NCBI GenBank assembly: GCA_038213005.1
Contig: JBBQTU010000093.1
Location: forward strand, 1 to 14,940
Length of the DNA: 14,940 bases
Direction of reading: 5' to 3'
From: JBBQTU01 sp038213005
GTDB lineage: Bacteria > Planctomycetota > Phycisphaerae > Tepidisphaerales > Tepidisphaeraceae
Position 1 is the first letter of the stretch. The number at the start of each line of letters is the position of its first letter. The notes under the pieces are model-generated. The model saw only the letters and a list, made by a program, of their open reading frames with translations, made no database searches and had not been told where the DNA came from. Positions 1 to 7,170 of this stretch are shown here, piece after piece. Both the position numbers and the translations under genes were made by a program.

Positions 1-570
1 CAGCGGCCGGTCCACCACGGCTGCAACGACCTTCAGACCAATGTACGGATGCGAACGCAGGTGGCCAACGACGGCGCGGACGCGGTTCCTCGGTCCGATC
101 ACTACGACGCGGTAGCCCCACCAGGACCACTTGCCGCCCGCGAGGCGCAGGGTCGTGCGGGCGATCAGGACGGCCGGCGCTGTAATCAGAAACGTCAAAC
201 CCACCAGCATCCAGGCCGACCACTGGGGGTGATCGTGGTATATCCAGGCGCCCAGCACGCAGAAGATGGCAGACAAGATGGCGATCGTACGGGGCACTTG
301 ACGGCGCGAGGAAGTGGGGATGCCGGGGTAGAAGCCCGCCGACGCAAACAGCGCGATCATCGACAGGGCGACGGCGAGGCAGTGGTGCCAGGAAAGCACA
401 TGGTACTGGCCCCCGCGCAGACCGATGCGTTCGACGAACATGCTCAGTGCAAAGGCGACGCCCAGCGAAAGGACGTCCGACAGCATCAGCGTGGCGACCA
501 TCGCCAGTTCGCGGACCACTCCCGTGCCCATGCGACGACGCTTCTGCGCGGCGGCAGGATGTGCGATCAT
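1..570 (-). CDS. Polyprenyl-phosphate sugar-1-phosphate transferase, N-terminal part (runs off left edge)
   Basis: Reading the minus strand from an ATG at 570 gives 190 open codons to the window edge. The visible part is a membrane region of about 130 residues with four or five hydrophobic segments, including a loop 'GFYPGI' (about residues 80-85) typical of WbaP/WcaJ-type enzymes. A segment beginning 'WWGYRVVVIG' then resembles the Rossmann-like CoA_binding_3 region that precedes the catalytic domain in this family. Such enzymes move a sugar-1-phosphate from a nucleotide sugar to undecaprenyl phosphate in the inner membrane and start exopolysaccharide or O-antigen units. The catalytic C-terminal transferase domain is outside the window, so substrate cannot be judged. 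Start choice is uncertain: an in-frame ATG also lies at 631-633, and an AGGAGG lies about 31 nt upstream of 570, too far for an ordinary ribosome site. Family call is fairly sure; exact start is not. Confidence 0.8.
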   Translation of the reverse strand, partial: MIAHPAAAQKRRRMGTGVVRELAMVATLMLSDVLSLGVAFALSMFVERIGLRGGQYHVLSWHHCLAVALSMIALFASAGFYPGIPTSSRRQVPRTIAILSAIFCVLGAWIYHDHPQWSAWMLVGLTFLITAPAVLIARTTLRLAGGKWSWWGYRVVVIGPRNRVRAVVGHLRSHPYIGLKVVAAVVDRPL

Positions 571-1227
571 TCGGAGGCGATGAACCCTGGAAGGATCAGC
601 CCTCCTGAGGCCGGAGGCGCTTCCCACCGGCATCTCAGCAGTATCGAGGTGAAAGTCATGCATGGCAGCCCCCCAGCGCCACCAGTGGCACGGGCATTTC
701 CCTGCGGCGACTGCAGCATTGACGCAACACGGTCAGCTCCCTCCCAGACAATCCTGCGACGCCATGGTCCTCAGGCCCATCTGGCCTGCGGCCACAGCGA
801 AGCCCGTGGTCCTGAGGAGCATTCAGCTCCGCAGTTGGACCTCGGTCAGCCCCGTCGATCTTTCAAACCCGTATGGCGGAAACGATGAGATGCAAAACAT
901 CTTCGCCCATCAACAACGCCTGGCCAGCCACGAACTGTGGCCCAACCAGACTCCGCCTCTGGCCGTCATATATAACATTGCCGTGTTCAGATGCAATGAG
1001 AAGCTGTCGATTTGTTGAACAGATCGCTGCAATCGGTGAGGTAGATATCCCAACGCCCCGAAATGGGCTCGACCGCGCCGCCAATCCCGCCCGACCGCCC
1101 GACGGGGAAAGGAGGCACGTATCCTTCAGAGCCGCCCTGGCTATGGCAATCCCCAAGGCGGGAGGTTGAGGCCTTTTCTTAGGGGAAAAGGCGAAGGCGG
1201 GAAAGCTGGGGATCCAGGATTCGAAGG
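571..1227. other. Intergenic region between the sugar transferase and the intron 3' end
   Basis: About 650 bases without a convincing gene. Open frames here lack family resemblance and good ribosome sites. Two inverted repeats are visible: TCCTCAGG at 768-775 with CCTGAGGA at 811-818, and GCCTTTTC/GAAAAGGC at 1171-1192. An AT-rich spot at about 968-976 (TTATATAT on the minus strand) could be a -10 region for the downstream transferase, which would imply a leader of about 400 nt; I see no good -35 and treat it as a possibility only. Confidence 0.5.
1171..1192. repeat. 8-bp inverted repeat with 6-nt loop
   Basis: GCCTTTTC (1171-1178), loop TTAGGG, GAAAAGGC (1185-1192) is a perfect hairpin. It lies about 35 bp beyond the proposed intron 3' end, on the 3' exon side. 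No T-run follows in either orientation, so it is not a clear intrinsic terminator. Confidence 0.5.
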
Positions 1228-1235
1228 GTAGAGTA

Positions 1236-1269
1236 GGGAACTGACCGGCCACACGGCCGATCAGTTCCC
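1236..1269 (-). ncRNA. Group II intron domain VI-like hairpin
   Basis: A 15-bp stem (1255-1269 with 1236-1250) with a 4-nt loop pairs perfectly except for one G·U wobble. It lies 7 nt after domain V and just before the CTACTCTAC end motif, the position expected for domain VI. I did not identify the branch-point adenosine with certainty. Confidence 0.55.
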
Positions 1270-1276
1270 CCTCATC

Positions 1277-1309
1277 GAACCGGACAGGCGGGTTTCCCGC
1301 ATGCGGCTC
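1277..1309 (-). ncRNA. Group II intron domain V
   Basis: The minus strand reads GAGCCGCAT, GCGGG, AAA, CCCGC, CT, GTCCGGTTC. This is the two-stem hairpin with a 2-nt bulge that defines domain V, including the AGC catalytic triad near its 5' base and the GGTTC 3' strand. It is 33 nt long rather than the usual 34, and the basal stem has one C·C mismatch. It is the best single evidence that the neighbouring reverse transcriptase belongs to a group II intron. Confidence 0.8.
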
Positions 1310-1355
1310 TCGCAGTAGCTTTCTTCCATTGGCGTGCGCAGTGTCGCTTTCTGCC

Positions 1356-2595
1356 TCACAGGGCCGCTAGCCCAAGGTGTTGCAGTTGCGCGTACCAACT
1401 CGCTTCCGTTCGCCGGTAAGGGCGCTGGCTGCGACGTTTCAGATGGCGGATCAGTCGCCTCTGCACATAGCAGTTGATGTCGCGAAACGCCTTGCGGGGA
1501 TACCCCAGACTGAAGTACTGACCCCAACCCTTCGTCTGGCGATTGATCTCGAAGATCAACGCCATGGCGGGCTTGAAGCATTGCTCCGGCCCAGTCATCT
1601 CCCGCAGCTTGTCTCGCTCCCGCTGCATTGACTTGGGTGCTGGCTGGAGATTCAGGTATCTGTGGTCGCCACCGTAGCGGTCGCGATGATACCGGAACTC
1701 ATACCCCAGGAAGTTCAGGCTTGCGCCCTCTTCCTTGAGCTTCACCACCTTCGTCTTCTCGCGGTTGATCGTCAGTCCAAACCGCCCTTCCAGCAGCTTC
1801 TCCACGAAGCCGTGGATTTGCGGACCGATGTACTTCGCCATGATGACAAAGTCGTCGGCATACCGCACCATGCGGGCGATAGCCCACTGGTACGGCCCGT
1901 CCGGGCGATGGAACTGCTTATCAAACCAGTGCAGATACAGGTTGGCCAGCAGAGGCGAGATAACCCCGCCCTGCGGCGTTCCCTGCTTGCTCCGTGTGAC
2001 TGTCGGCGGCCGCGTGGGGTCGTCTGACGACTCCACGATCACCGCCTTGAGCCACATGCGGATCAGCGTCAACACGCTCCCATCGCTGATGCGTCTCTGG
2101 ACACACTTCATCAGCTTCTCATGGGGAATCGTGTCGAAGTACGACTGAAGATCAGCGGCGTATATCTCACAACGCCCCTGCTGGAGGTTCTGGCGAACTT
2201 CCTTCAAGGCGTCGTGCGCCGAACGTTCGGGACGGAATCCATACGAACAGTCATGGAAGTCCGCCTCAAAGATCGGCTCGATCATCACCAGCACCGCCAT
2301 CTGCGCCACGCGAGGACCGAATCGTCGGGATGCCCAGCGGACGGAGTTTGCCGTTGTCTTTCTCGATATACACTCGCATCACCGGCTGCGGACGGTAGCT
2401 GCGGTCGAGCAAGCTCGCCCGCAGTTGGCCAAGGAACCCCGCAACGCCTTGGGGAGATTCTTCAATCTGCTTGAAGCTCACTCCGTCAACGCCCGGTGAT
2501 CCCTTGTTCTCCCGTACCGCCAGCCACGCGCCAAGCAAAACATCTTCCCGGCAGACCGCTTCATACAGCGTGTAGAAACGCAATGAGACACTCAC
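1356..2595 (-). pseudogene. ltrA: Group II intron reverse transcriptase/maturase, frameshifted
   Basis: Two minus frames join into one protein of about 412 aa. The first (2595-2266) starts at GTG with GGGGAGG just upstream and carries 'NKGSPGVDG' and 'GKLRPLGIPTIR', the early RT blocks. The second continues from about 2309 to the stop at 1356, with 'YGFRPERSAHDAL', 'GTPQGGVISPLLANLYLH', the catalytic 'YADDF' and 'LNFLGYEF', then a maturase (X) domain ending 'LGLAAL'. No HNH endonuclease domain is present. The break lies at 2310-2316, where seven bases stand in place of the six expected between 'GIPTIR' and 'VAQMAV', a +1 insertion. The first frame then runs out of homology and stops at 2266. 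Key RT residues are otherwise intact, so either the gene was inactivated recently or this is a sequencing error. Such proteins splice and mobilise their host intron. Confidence 0.88.
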
Positions 2596-2640
2596 ACAGC
2601 CTCCCCTTCGTCGCTTCGTCGCTCTCTCCGCCGTTTGGAG

Positions 2641-2703
2641 CTTCGGTCTTCCTCAGCTTTTGTCCTTGTTTCGGGTTTCGATCTTCGGATTTCGAGCTTC
2701 CGC
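2641..2703. repeat. Pyrimidine-rich TTTCGG/TTTCGA repeat tract
   Basis: The plus strand is made of irregular units such as TTTCGGG, TTTCGATC, TTCGGATTTCGAGCTTCC, forming a strongly pyrimidine-biased strand (its complement reads like GAAATCCGAAGATCGAAACCC). It fills the gap between the broken maturase and the phosphatase. From memory, similar strings are scattered in planctomycete intergenic DNA; that is not proven here. It codes for nothing recognisable. Confidence 0.5.
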
Positions 2704-2762
2704 CCTCAGTCGGCTGGCGGCAAAATCTGAGCATCCGCCCCTTAGAGCCTCCATGCCCGCGA

Positions 2763-3599
2763 TCAGGGATTGTTGCGAATGTCGGCCAGCAGCGGCGGCA
2801 GCGACAGGGCTGTGCCGGCGATGAACGGGACCTTGGCCCCCGCATACGCGCAAAGGTCAAATGGGAAGACCGGACGCCCGGTCAAGGGAGTGAGCACCTG
2901 CCCCCCCGCTTCCAGGACGATCGCGGCCGGGCCGGCGATGTCCCACAGCTTGCCGTTGGTCGTGATCGCCGCGTGGGCCGCCCCGCAGGCAACCTGGGCG
3001 GCGTCCAGGGCGGCCGAACCCAGGCAACGCAGTTTCCACTCGGTCTGCCCGTACCACTTCACGGAGTACCCCGGCAGCCGGCCGGCTCTGTCCAGCGGGT
3101 TGGCAGTCACGACCAGGACCGAGCTGCTGTCCGGCGGCGTGGTGCGGACGTGGATCGGCTGGCCATCCCGCCACGCGCCCAGCCCCTGTGCCGCCGAGTA
3201 CATACGGTCGCGGCAGACCTCGTAGACGACGCCCAGCACCGGGTATCCTTTGTCCATCAGCCCGATGCAGACGGCGAAGTAGTCGAACCCGGCAACAAAG
3301 TTGTTCGTGCCGTCGATGGGGTCGATGACCCAGGCCCGGCCGGCGGGATCGGGGCAGTCAAACGTGATCGAGTCGCCGGCGTCGCTCTCCTCGCCGATGA
3401 TCCCATCAGTGGGAAAACGCTGGCGCAGGCGCTGCACGATATACCGCTGACTGGCGCGGTCGGCCTCGGTGACGGCCTCCTGGCTGGCGGCGGCGTGAGT
3501 CTTGGTCAGACGTTCAACCTTGCCATAGTTGGCCAGGACAATTTTGCCCGCGCCGCGGGCGACATCGATGGCAAACGACAGATCATCATGCAGAGTCAT
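2763..3599 (-). CDS. Inositol monophosphatase family protein (possibly histidinol-phosphatase-like)
   Basis: The 278-aa protein has the full metal-binding signature of the Li+-sensitive phosphatase superfamily: 'TEAD' (44-47), 'GEES' (69-72), 'DPIDGTNNF' (93-101) and 'WDIAGPAAI' (219-227). These residues hold two or three Mg2+ ions that activate water for attack on a sugar or inositol phosphate. Length matches the family (about 260-280 aa). Members act on inositol-1-phosphate, histidinol phosphate or 3'-phosphoadenosine 5'-phosphate, and the sequence alone does not choose among them. The frame stays open far upstream to 4649, but that stretch is antisense to the L,D-transpeptidase; the ATG at 3599 is where family similarity starts. 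Upstream spacing to the divergent neighbour is only 24 bp, so the transcript is probably leaderless or nearly so. The C-terminus is complete despite the intron remnant 168 bp downstream. Confidence 0.92.
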   Translation of the reverse strand: MTLHDDLSFAIDVARGAGKIVLANYGKVERLTKTHAAASQEAVTEADRASQRYIVQRLRQRFPTDGIIGEESDAGDSITFDCPDPAGRAWVIDPIDGTNNFVAGFDYFAVCIGLMDKGYPVLGVVYEVCRDRMYSAAQGLGAWRDGQPIHVRTTPPDSSSVLVVTANPLDRAGRLPGYSVKWYGQTEWKLRCLGSAALDAAQVACGAAHAAITTNGKLWDIAGPAAIVLEAGGQVLTPLTGRPVFPFDLCAYAGAKVPFIAGTALSLPPLLADIRNNP

Positions 3600-3623
3600 A
3601 TCGCGTAGAGTACAATACCCGCC
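3600..3623. promoter_or_regulatory. Very short divergent promoter region
   Basis: Only 24 bp separate the start codons of the phosphatase (minus) and the L,D-transpeptidase (plus). TACAAT (3611-3616) on the plus strand is a reasonable -10, and its complement TATTGT is a weak one for the minus strand. With such spacing the promoters must overlap each other's coding sequence and the transcripts are likely leaderless. No Shine-Dalgarno sequence is visible for either gene. Confidence 0.4.
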
Positions 3624-4634
3624 ATGGAATGGAATCCTGTCATCCGGTTTCGCCAGCTCAGGAAGAACCTCGCGGGCCTTGCGGCACTGCTGATGATTCT
3701 GGTTTGCATCGGCCTGGTGCGGGCGGAGGGGATACTCGACCATTTCGCCCGCCCGGTTGCCTGGCAGCTCGCCCTGGAGAAGGCCTGCTTCTCGCCAGGC
3801 ATCATCGACGGTAAGCCCGGGGCCAAGACCGCCCTGGCGACGCGCGAGTATCAGAAGTCCGTCGGCCTGCCGACGACCGGTCTGCTGGATGATGCCACCG
3901 CCGAGTCGCTGACAATCGCCGCGATCAGTCCCTTCGGCGAGTATAGGGTGCAGGCCGCCGACATCGCCGACATCATGCCTGAGTCGCATGACTGGATCGA
4001 GAAATCCAGGCGGACGAAGATGGGATACTTCTCCCAACTCGACGCGCTGGCCGAGAAGTTTCACACGAGTAAGGGATTCCTCAGTGCGCTGAACCCCGCG
4101 ACCCCGTGGGAGTCGCTCAAAGGCGGCGAGGTGCTGGTCGTGCCGTTCGTGCAGGACCCAACCCGCCCCACCGCCCGCGCGCTGCGGGTGAACCTGGATC
4201 AGAAGGTGATCTACCTTCTGGATGAGCATGAGAAGCTGGTCGGACTCTTTCACTGCAGCATCGCGGCCAAGTACGAAAAGCGGCCCAGCGGCGAGGGCCA
4301 CGTGCGGGTTATCGCCCAGAACCCGGACTATACTTGGGACCCAATCAACTGGCCGGAGGTCAAGGACATCGACCAGAAGCTGGTGATTCAACCGGGCCCG
4401 CGCAATCCCGTGGGCATGTGCTGGGTAGGGCTGGATCTTCCCGGCTATGGCATGCACGGCACGCCGACGCCCGAGATGATCGGCAAGACCGGCTCGCACG
4501 GCTGCTTCCGCCTGACCAACTGGGACGCCATGCGGCTCGGCAAGATCGCCAAGGTGGGCATGAACGTCCAGTTCGTGAACTCTGGCGCGCCTGCGGCAGG
4601 CAAAGCCGCATCCACCAGGGCCGCCCAGCGGTAA
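3624..4634 (+). CDS. L,D-transpeptidase (YkuD domain) with peptidoglycan-binding and LysM-like domains
   Basis: This 336-aa protein begins with a membrane/signal segment at residues 15-34, so it is exported or membrane-anchored. Residues about 46-90 match a PG_binding_1 domain ('FSPGIIDGKPGAKT ... EYQKSVGLPTTG'), and 135-176 resemble LysM ('LAEKFHTS ... LNPA ... LKGGEVLVVP'). The YkuD catalytic domain covers about 186-318, with the conserved 'MHGT' (His278) and 'SHGCFRL' (His292, catalytic Cys294). L,D-transpeptidases form 3-3 crosslinks in peptidoglycan or attach proteins to it, using the cysteine as acyl acceptor. It is the only plus-strand gene in the window, divergent from the phosphatase and convergent with the 777-aa protein. 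TACAAT at 3611-3616 could be a -10, which would put transcription start almost at the ATG. The last 15 residues are Ala/Gly-rich and unremarkable. Confidence 0.93.
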   Translation: MEWNPVIRFRQLRKNLAGLAALLMILVCIGLVRAEGILDHFARPVAWQLALEKACFSPGIIDGKPGAKTALATREYQKSVGLPTTGLLDDATAESLTIAAISPFGEYRVQAADIADIMPESHDWIEKSRRTKMGYFSQLDALAEKFHTSKGFLSALNPATPWESLKGGEVLVVPFVQDPTRPTARALRVNLDQKVIYLLDEHEKLVGLFHCSIAAKYEKRPSGEGHVRVIAQNPDYTWDPINWPEVKDIDQKLVIQPGPRNPVGMCWVGLDLPGYGMHGTPTPEMIGKTGSHGCFRLTNWDAMRLGKIAKVGMNVQFVNSGAPAAGKAASTRAAQR

Positions 4635-4683
4635 GGACCGGCGCACCAATAACTGGCAGGAATGGCGCGATGATCTCTTCTTA

Positions 4684-4714
4684 CTCCCTCCCCTGGGAGG
4701 AGGCTGGGAGGGGG
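4684..4714. terminator. G/C-rich inverted repeat between convergent genes, possible bidirectional terminator
   Basis: CCCTCCC (4686-4692) can pair with GGGAGGG (4706-4712), and an inner CCTCCC/GGGAGG alternative also exists. It sits in the 132-bp gap between the convergent ends of the L,D-transpeptidase and the 777-aa gene. No T-run follows directly, so Rho-independent function is uncertain; it could instead be a dispersed repeat. Confidence 0.3.
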
Positions 4715-4766
4715 TTGGCCTTTCTGCGCCGGACGGTTGTTGATGTACCGGTCCTAAGCCGGTCCA

Positions 4767-7100
4767 TCAGCGTTCAAACACCAGTCGCCGGCGAAGCAGT
4801 GGCGACGGATAGGCGGTCGTCCACAGCATTGGGCGAATCTCGGGATTCCCCCCGCGGAGCAGAAGCGTCACGGCCTCAAGCTCCACGCCGACCATCGCCG
4901 GGGTGATGGGGAAGAAATACGTTGTGTTGCCGCCGGTGATGCGCACCGGGCACTCCCACGAGTTGGACCGGAACGACGGTGCCCGGTGTGGAGCGCCCAC
5001 ATAGCCACTGGGCGTGCGAATCCCGGCGTAGGCCAGTTCGTTGCCGTGGGGCCCGTGGATCGCCAGTGCGAGGTAGCTGTTTGGCGCCACCTCATCCAGC
5101 GTGAATCGGGCAGACCACGCATGAGTCGCCGGTGCCGAGTCGTACTTGGCGAATAGATTGCTGGCGCGCCACGCCGTGCGGTCCAGCGCCTGCCCGCGGT
5201 AATAGCCCCGCACGTGCCGGAGCAACTCGGGGGATGCGCAGAGCCGGAAATACCGGATCGGCTGGTCGGACGGGATCGCCATGTCGATGTTCCCATTGGC
5301 AAACCCTGTCACCGGCGTCCAGTTACGCAGGTCCACCGACACCGCGCCGCCGACGGCTTCCTGCCACTTCAGCGGCTGCATGCATTGTTCGGAGCCGGCC
5401 TCCAGTACAAGCCGGTCGATCTGCACGAGCGCGCCGAGGTCCAGTCGGAAAGCGCCGCCGCGAACGGGCAGTTCAGTCGCCGATGGCCAGCGGCGGGAGA
5501 TCGCAAACGCCGTCTCCGAATCATCGTCAAACAGGAACCGGTCCCAGAGGTTACGCTGGCGGAAGATCGGCTGCTGCACGAACGCATCGCGAGCCGCCTG
5601 GACCTGCGGAATCTGCGTCAGGCCCGACCGGAGCAGTTCGCGGACCTCCAGCGCGTTGCTGTCGGCCGCGAAACACGTGGCTTCGTAGATCGACAATGCA
5701 TCGTCCGGCACCGGGATCGGGGTCAGGTCGGCAAGCTTGCGGTGCCATGATCGCTTGAGTGCCTTCCCGGGAAAGGTGACGTCCATCGACTTGCCCGATG
5801 CCAGTTGCGGTGCCGGCTGACCCTCAAGCGTGACCGACGCAACCGGCGCCGGCAGTTGGACATGCACGGTGGTCCCGGGGGAACCCAGGAGATCAATCAT
5901 GACAGCCTTGCCTGCGGTGTCGCGAACGACCTCATAGTCGCATCCGGCCACGCTGTGCTCGGCGACCTGGCGCGTGCTGGCGAGCAACAGACAGGCGCGG
6001 AACGGGAGCACTTCGACCTCGACCCTCTGCCCCTTCTTAAACCGCCCGATGACTCGTTCATGCGGATGCAGTCGCCGCAGCTCAATCGGGCCGGTCTCTG
6101 TCAGGCCGATGGACTGGTCCAGCGGAATGGCGTAGCGCACGGGCTCCCACGTGAGATTGCGCAACGTCACAAACCGGGTGGCGCCATCGCCGCGCGACAC
6201 AGCGTTCTTGCCGAACTGCGCTTCGGGCAACACCATCCCGTGGGCCAGAATGCTGCGGTATCGCCGATGCAGGTTGTAGATCCGGGTGAGCCGCGGCAGT
6301 TCGTCGTCGCGCAGGAGCCACGGATTGCCGTAGATCTCAGGGGCGAGGATGAGGCAACGGTTGAAGGCTTGCAGGATCAGGTCGTCGTCCCAGTAGTCCA
6401 GGCAGGATGAGAGGCACACGCCATGGTCTTCGCAGAGGCGCTTGAGCTGCGGCGGAAGTCCACGCTGCAGCGCGCAGACGCGATTGTGCGTGCCCGCAAT
6501 CTCATTGGCCACGTGGACATCGATATACGTCTCGGTTCCTTCCCAGAGGAACGTCGTCGCATGCGGCAGCCCTTCGCCAAGGTCCAGGCGATGGTTCAGC
6601 AGGATGAGGTCCGGGGAGTATTGCCGGCACTGCGTCATCATCTCGACGAAATGCCCGCGGTTGTCGGCCGGCAATTGGCCGCAGACTGCGTCGAACTTGA
6701 ACAGCGCAAAGCGGAAGTCGCGGCAGAACGAACTCATCATCTCGACGCGCTGTCTGGCCTGTTGTGGCGTCTTGCCAAACCCGTCCGGGCCGCCCCAGAT
6801 GCCCAGGCGCGTGTTGATGGCATCCGCATGACTGTAGACCGGCCCAAACCCGCGTGGGAACTGCCGGCGGAACCGCTCGGAATCGGTCGAGCCGTAGAAT
6901 CCAGCGCCATCGACCGCCCCGGCATCAAACGCGTAGATGTCCAGCGTCATCCCGAACTCATCGTGCAGATACGCAAAGAAGGCGAGATTCGCCAGCGTCT
7001 GCGACTCGGTGGTTCCTTCATTGGTGTTGTTGATCCAGGTGAAATACTGCGCCCTGGAAGGCGTTGATTCATCTGCGCCCGGAAAAACAGTCTCTGCCAT
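4767..7100 (-). CDS. Putative TIM-barrel glycoside hydrolase (clan GH-D-like) with C-terminal beta domains
   Basis: The 777-aa protein starts at an ATG with AGGAG 9 nt upstream; an in-frame TAA at 7122-7124 rules out extension. Residues about 15-290 look like a retaining glycosidase barrel of the GH27/31/36 type: 'IYAFDAG' (55-61), 'LGIWGGPDGFG' (99-109), 'LFKFDAVCG' (133-141, Asp137 as candidate nucleophile in a K-x-D motif) and 'TTFLWEGTETYID' (182-194, candidate acid/base region). Residues 300-370 resemble the small beta domain after such barrels. About 510-640 contains a discoidin-like stretch ('RLDLGALVQIDRLVLEAG'), and 660-777 is a further beta-rich segment I cannot name. There is no signal peptide, so it is predicted cytoplasmic, and the N-terminal beta-sandwich of GH36 enzymes is missing. 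It lies 70 bp downstream of rnr on the same strand. The fold is an inference from motifs; substrate is unknown. Confidence 0.6.
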   Translation of the reverse strand: MAETVFPGADESTPSRAQYFTWINNTNEGTTESQTLANLAFFAYLHDEFGMTLDIYAFDAGAVDGAGFYGSTDSERFRRQFPRGFGPVYSHADAINTRLGIWGGPDGFGKTPQQARQRVEMMSSFCRDFRFALFKFDAVCGQLPADNRGHFVEMMTQCRQYSPDLILLNHRLDLGEGLPHATTFLWEGTETYIDVHVANEIAGTHNRVCALQRGLPPQLKRLCEDHGVCLSSCLDYWDDDLILQAFNRCLILAPEIYGNPWLLRDDELPRLTRIYNLHRRYRSILAHGMVLPEAQFGKNAVSRGDGATRFVTLRNLTWEPVRYAIPLDQSIGLTETGPIELRRLHPHERVIGRFKKGQRVEVEVLPFRACLLLASTRQVAEHSVAGCDYEVVRDTAGKAVMIDLLGSPGTTVHVQLPAPVASVTLEGQPAPQLASGKSMDVTFPGKALKRSWHRKLADLTPIPVPDDALSIYEATCFAADSNALEVRELLRSGLTQIPQVQAARDAFVQQPIFRQRNLWDRFLFDDDSETAFAISRRWPSATELPVRGGAFRLDLGALVQIDRLVLEAGSEQCMQPLKWQEAVGGAVSVDLRNWTPVTGFANGNIDMAIPSDQPIRYFRLCASPELLRHVRGYYRGQALDRTAWRASNLFAKYDSAPATHAWSARFTLDEVAPNSYLALAIHGPHGNELAYAGIRTPSGYVGAPHRAPSFRSNSWECPVRITGGNTTYFFPITPAMVGVELEAVTLLLRGGNPEIRPMLWTTAYPSPLLRRRLVFER

Positions 7101-7170
7101 ATTCGCGTACTCCTGCGCGCCTTAGTCCATGGAACCGAGTTCGTCTGGCACGCCAGCACAACGGTGAACG

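Larger units (their letters stand above)
1228..2600 (-). mobile_element. Group II intron, 5'-truncated, with broken maturase gene
   Basis: On the minus strand the order is maturase ORF (2595-1356), domain V (1309-1277), a domain VI-like hairpin (1269-1236) and the end motif CTACTCTAC (1236-1228). This is the normal order for the 3' half of a bacterial group II intron. The maturase lacks an endonuclease domain and there is little RNA between its stop and domain V, which fits a small IIC-like class. A complete element should carry several hundred bases of ribozyme (domains I-III) upstream of the ORF. Here the intact phosphatase stop codon is only 168 nt upstream, and the intervening DNA is a simple-pattern repeat tract with no recognisable GUGYG-type 5' end. 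I infer a 5'-truncated, immobile copy. The right boundary near 2600 is approximate; the left boundary rests on the conserved AC end. Confidence 0.65.

Noticed and set aside
49..888. 279-aa plus-strand open frame
   Set aside because: Its first 520 bases are antisense to the sugar transferase, which has clear family features; the translated product is low-complexity and unrecognisable.
863..1252. 129-aa minus-strand frame overlapping the intron end
   Set aside because: Composition and lack of motifs suggest chance; it overlaps the intron end motif and the domain VI hairpin.
3600..4649. N-terminal extension of the phosphatase frame
   Set aside because: The open frame upstream of 3599 is antisense to the L,D-transpeptidase and shows no homology; the family domain begins at the 3599 start.
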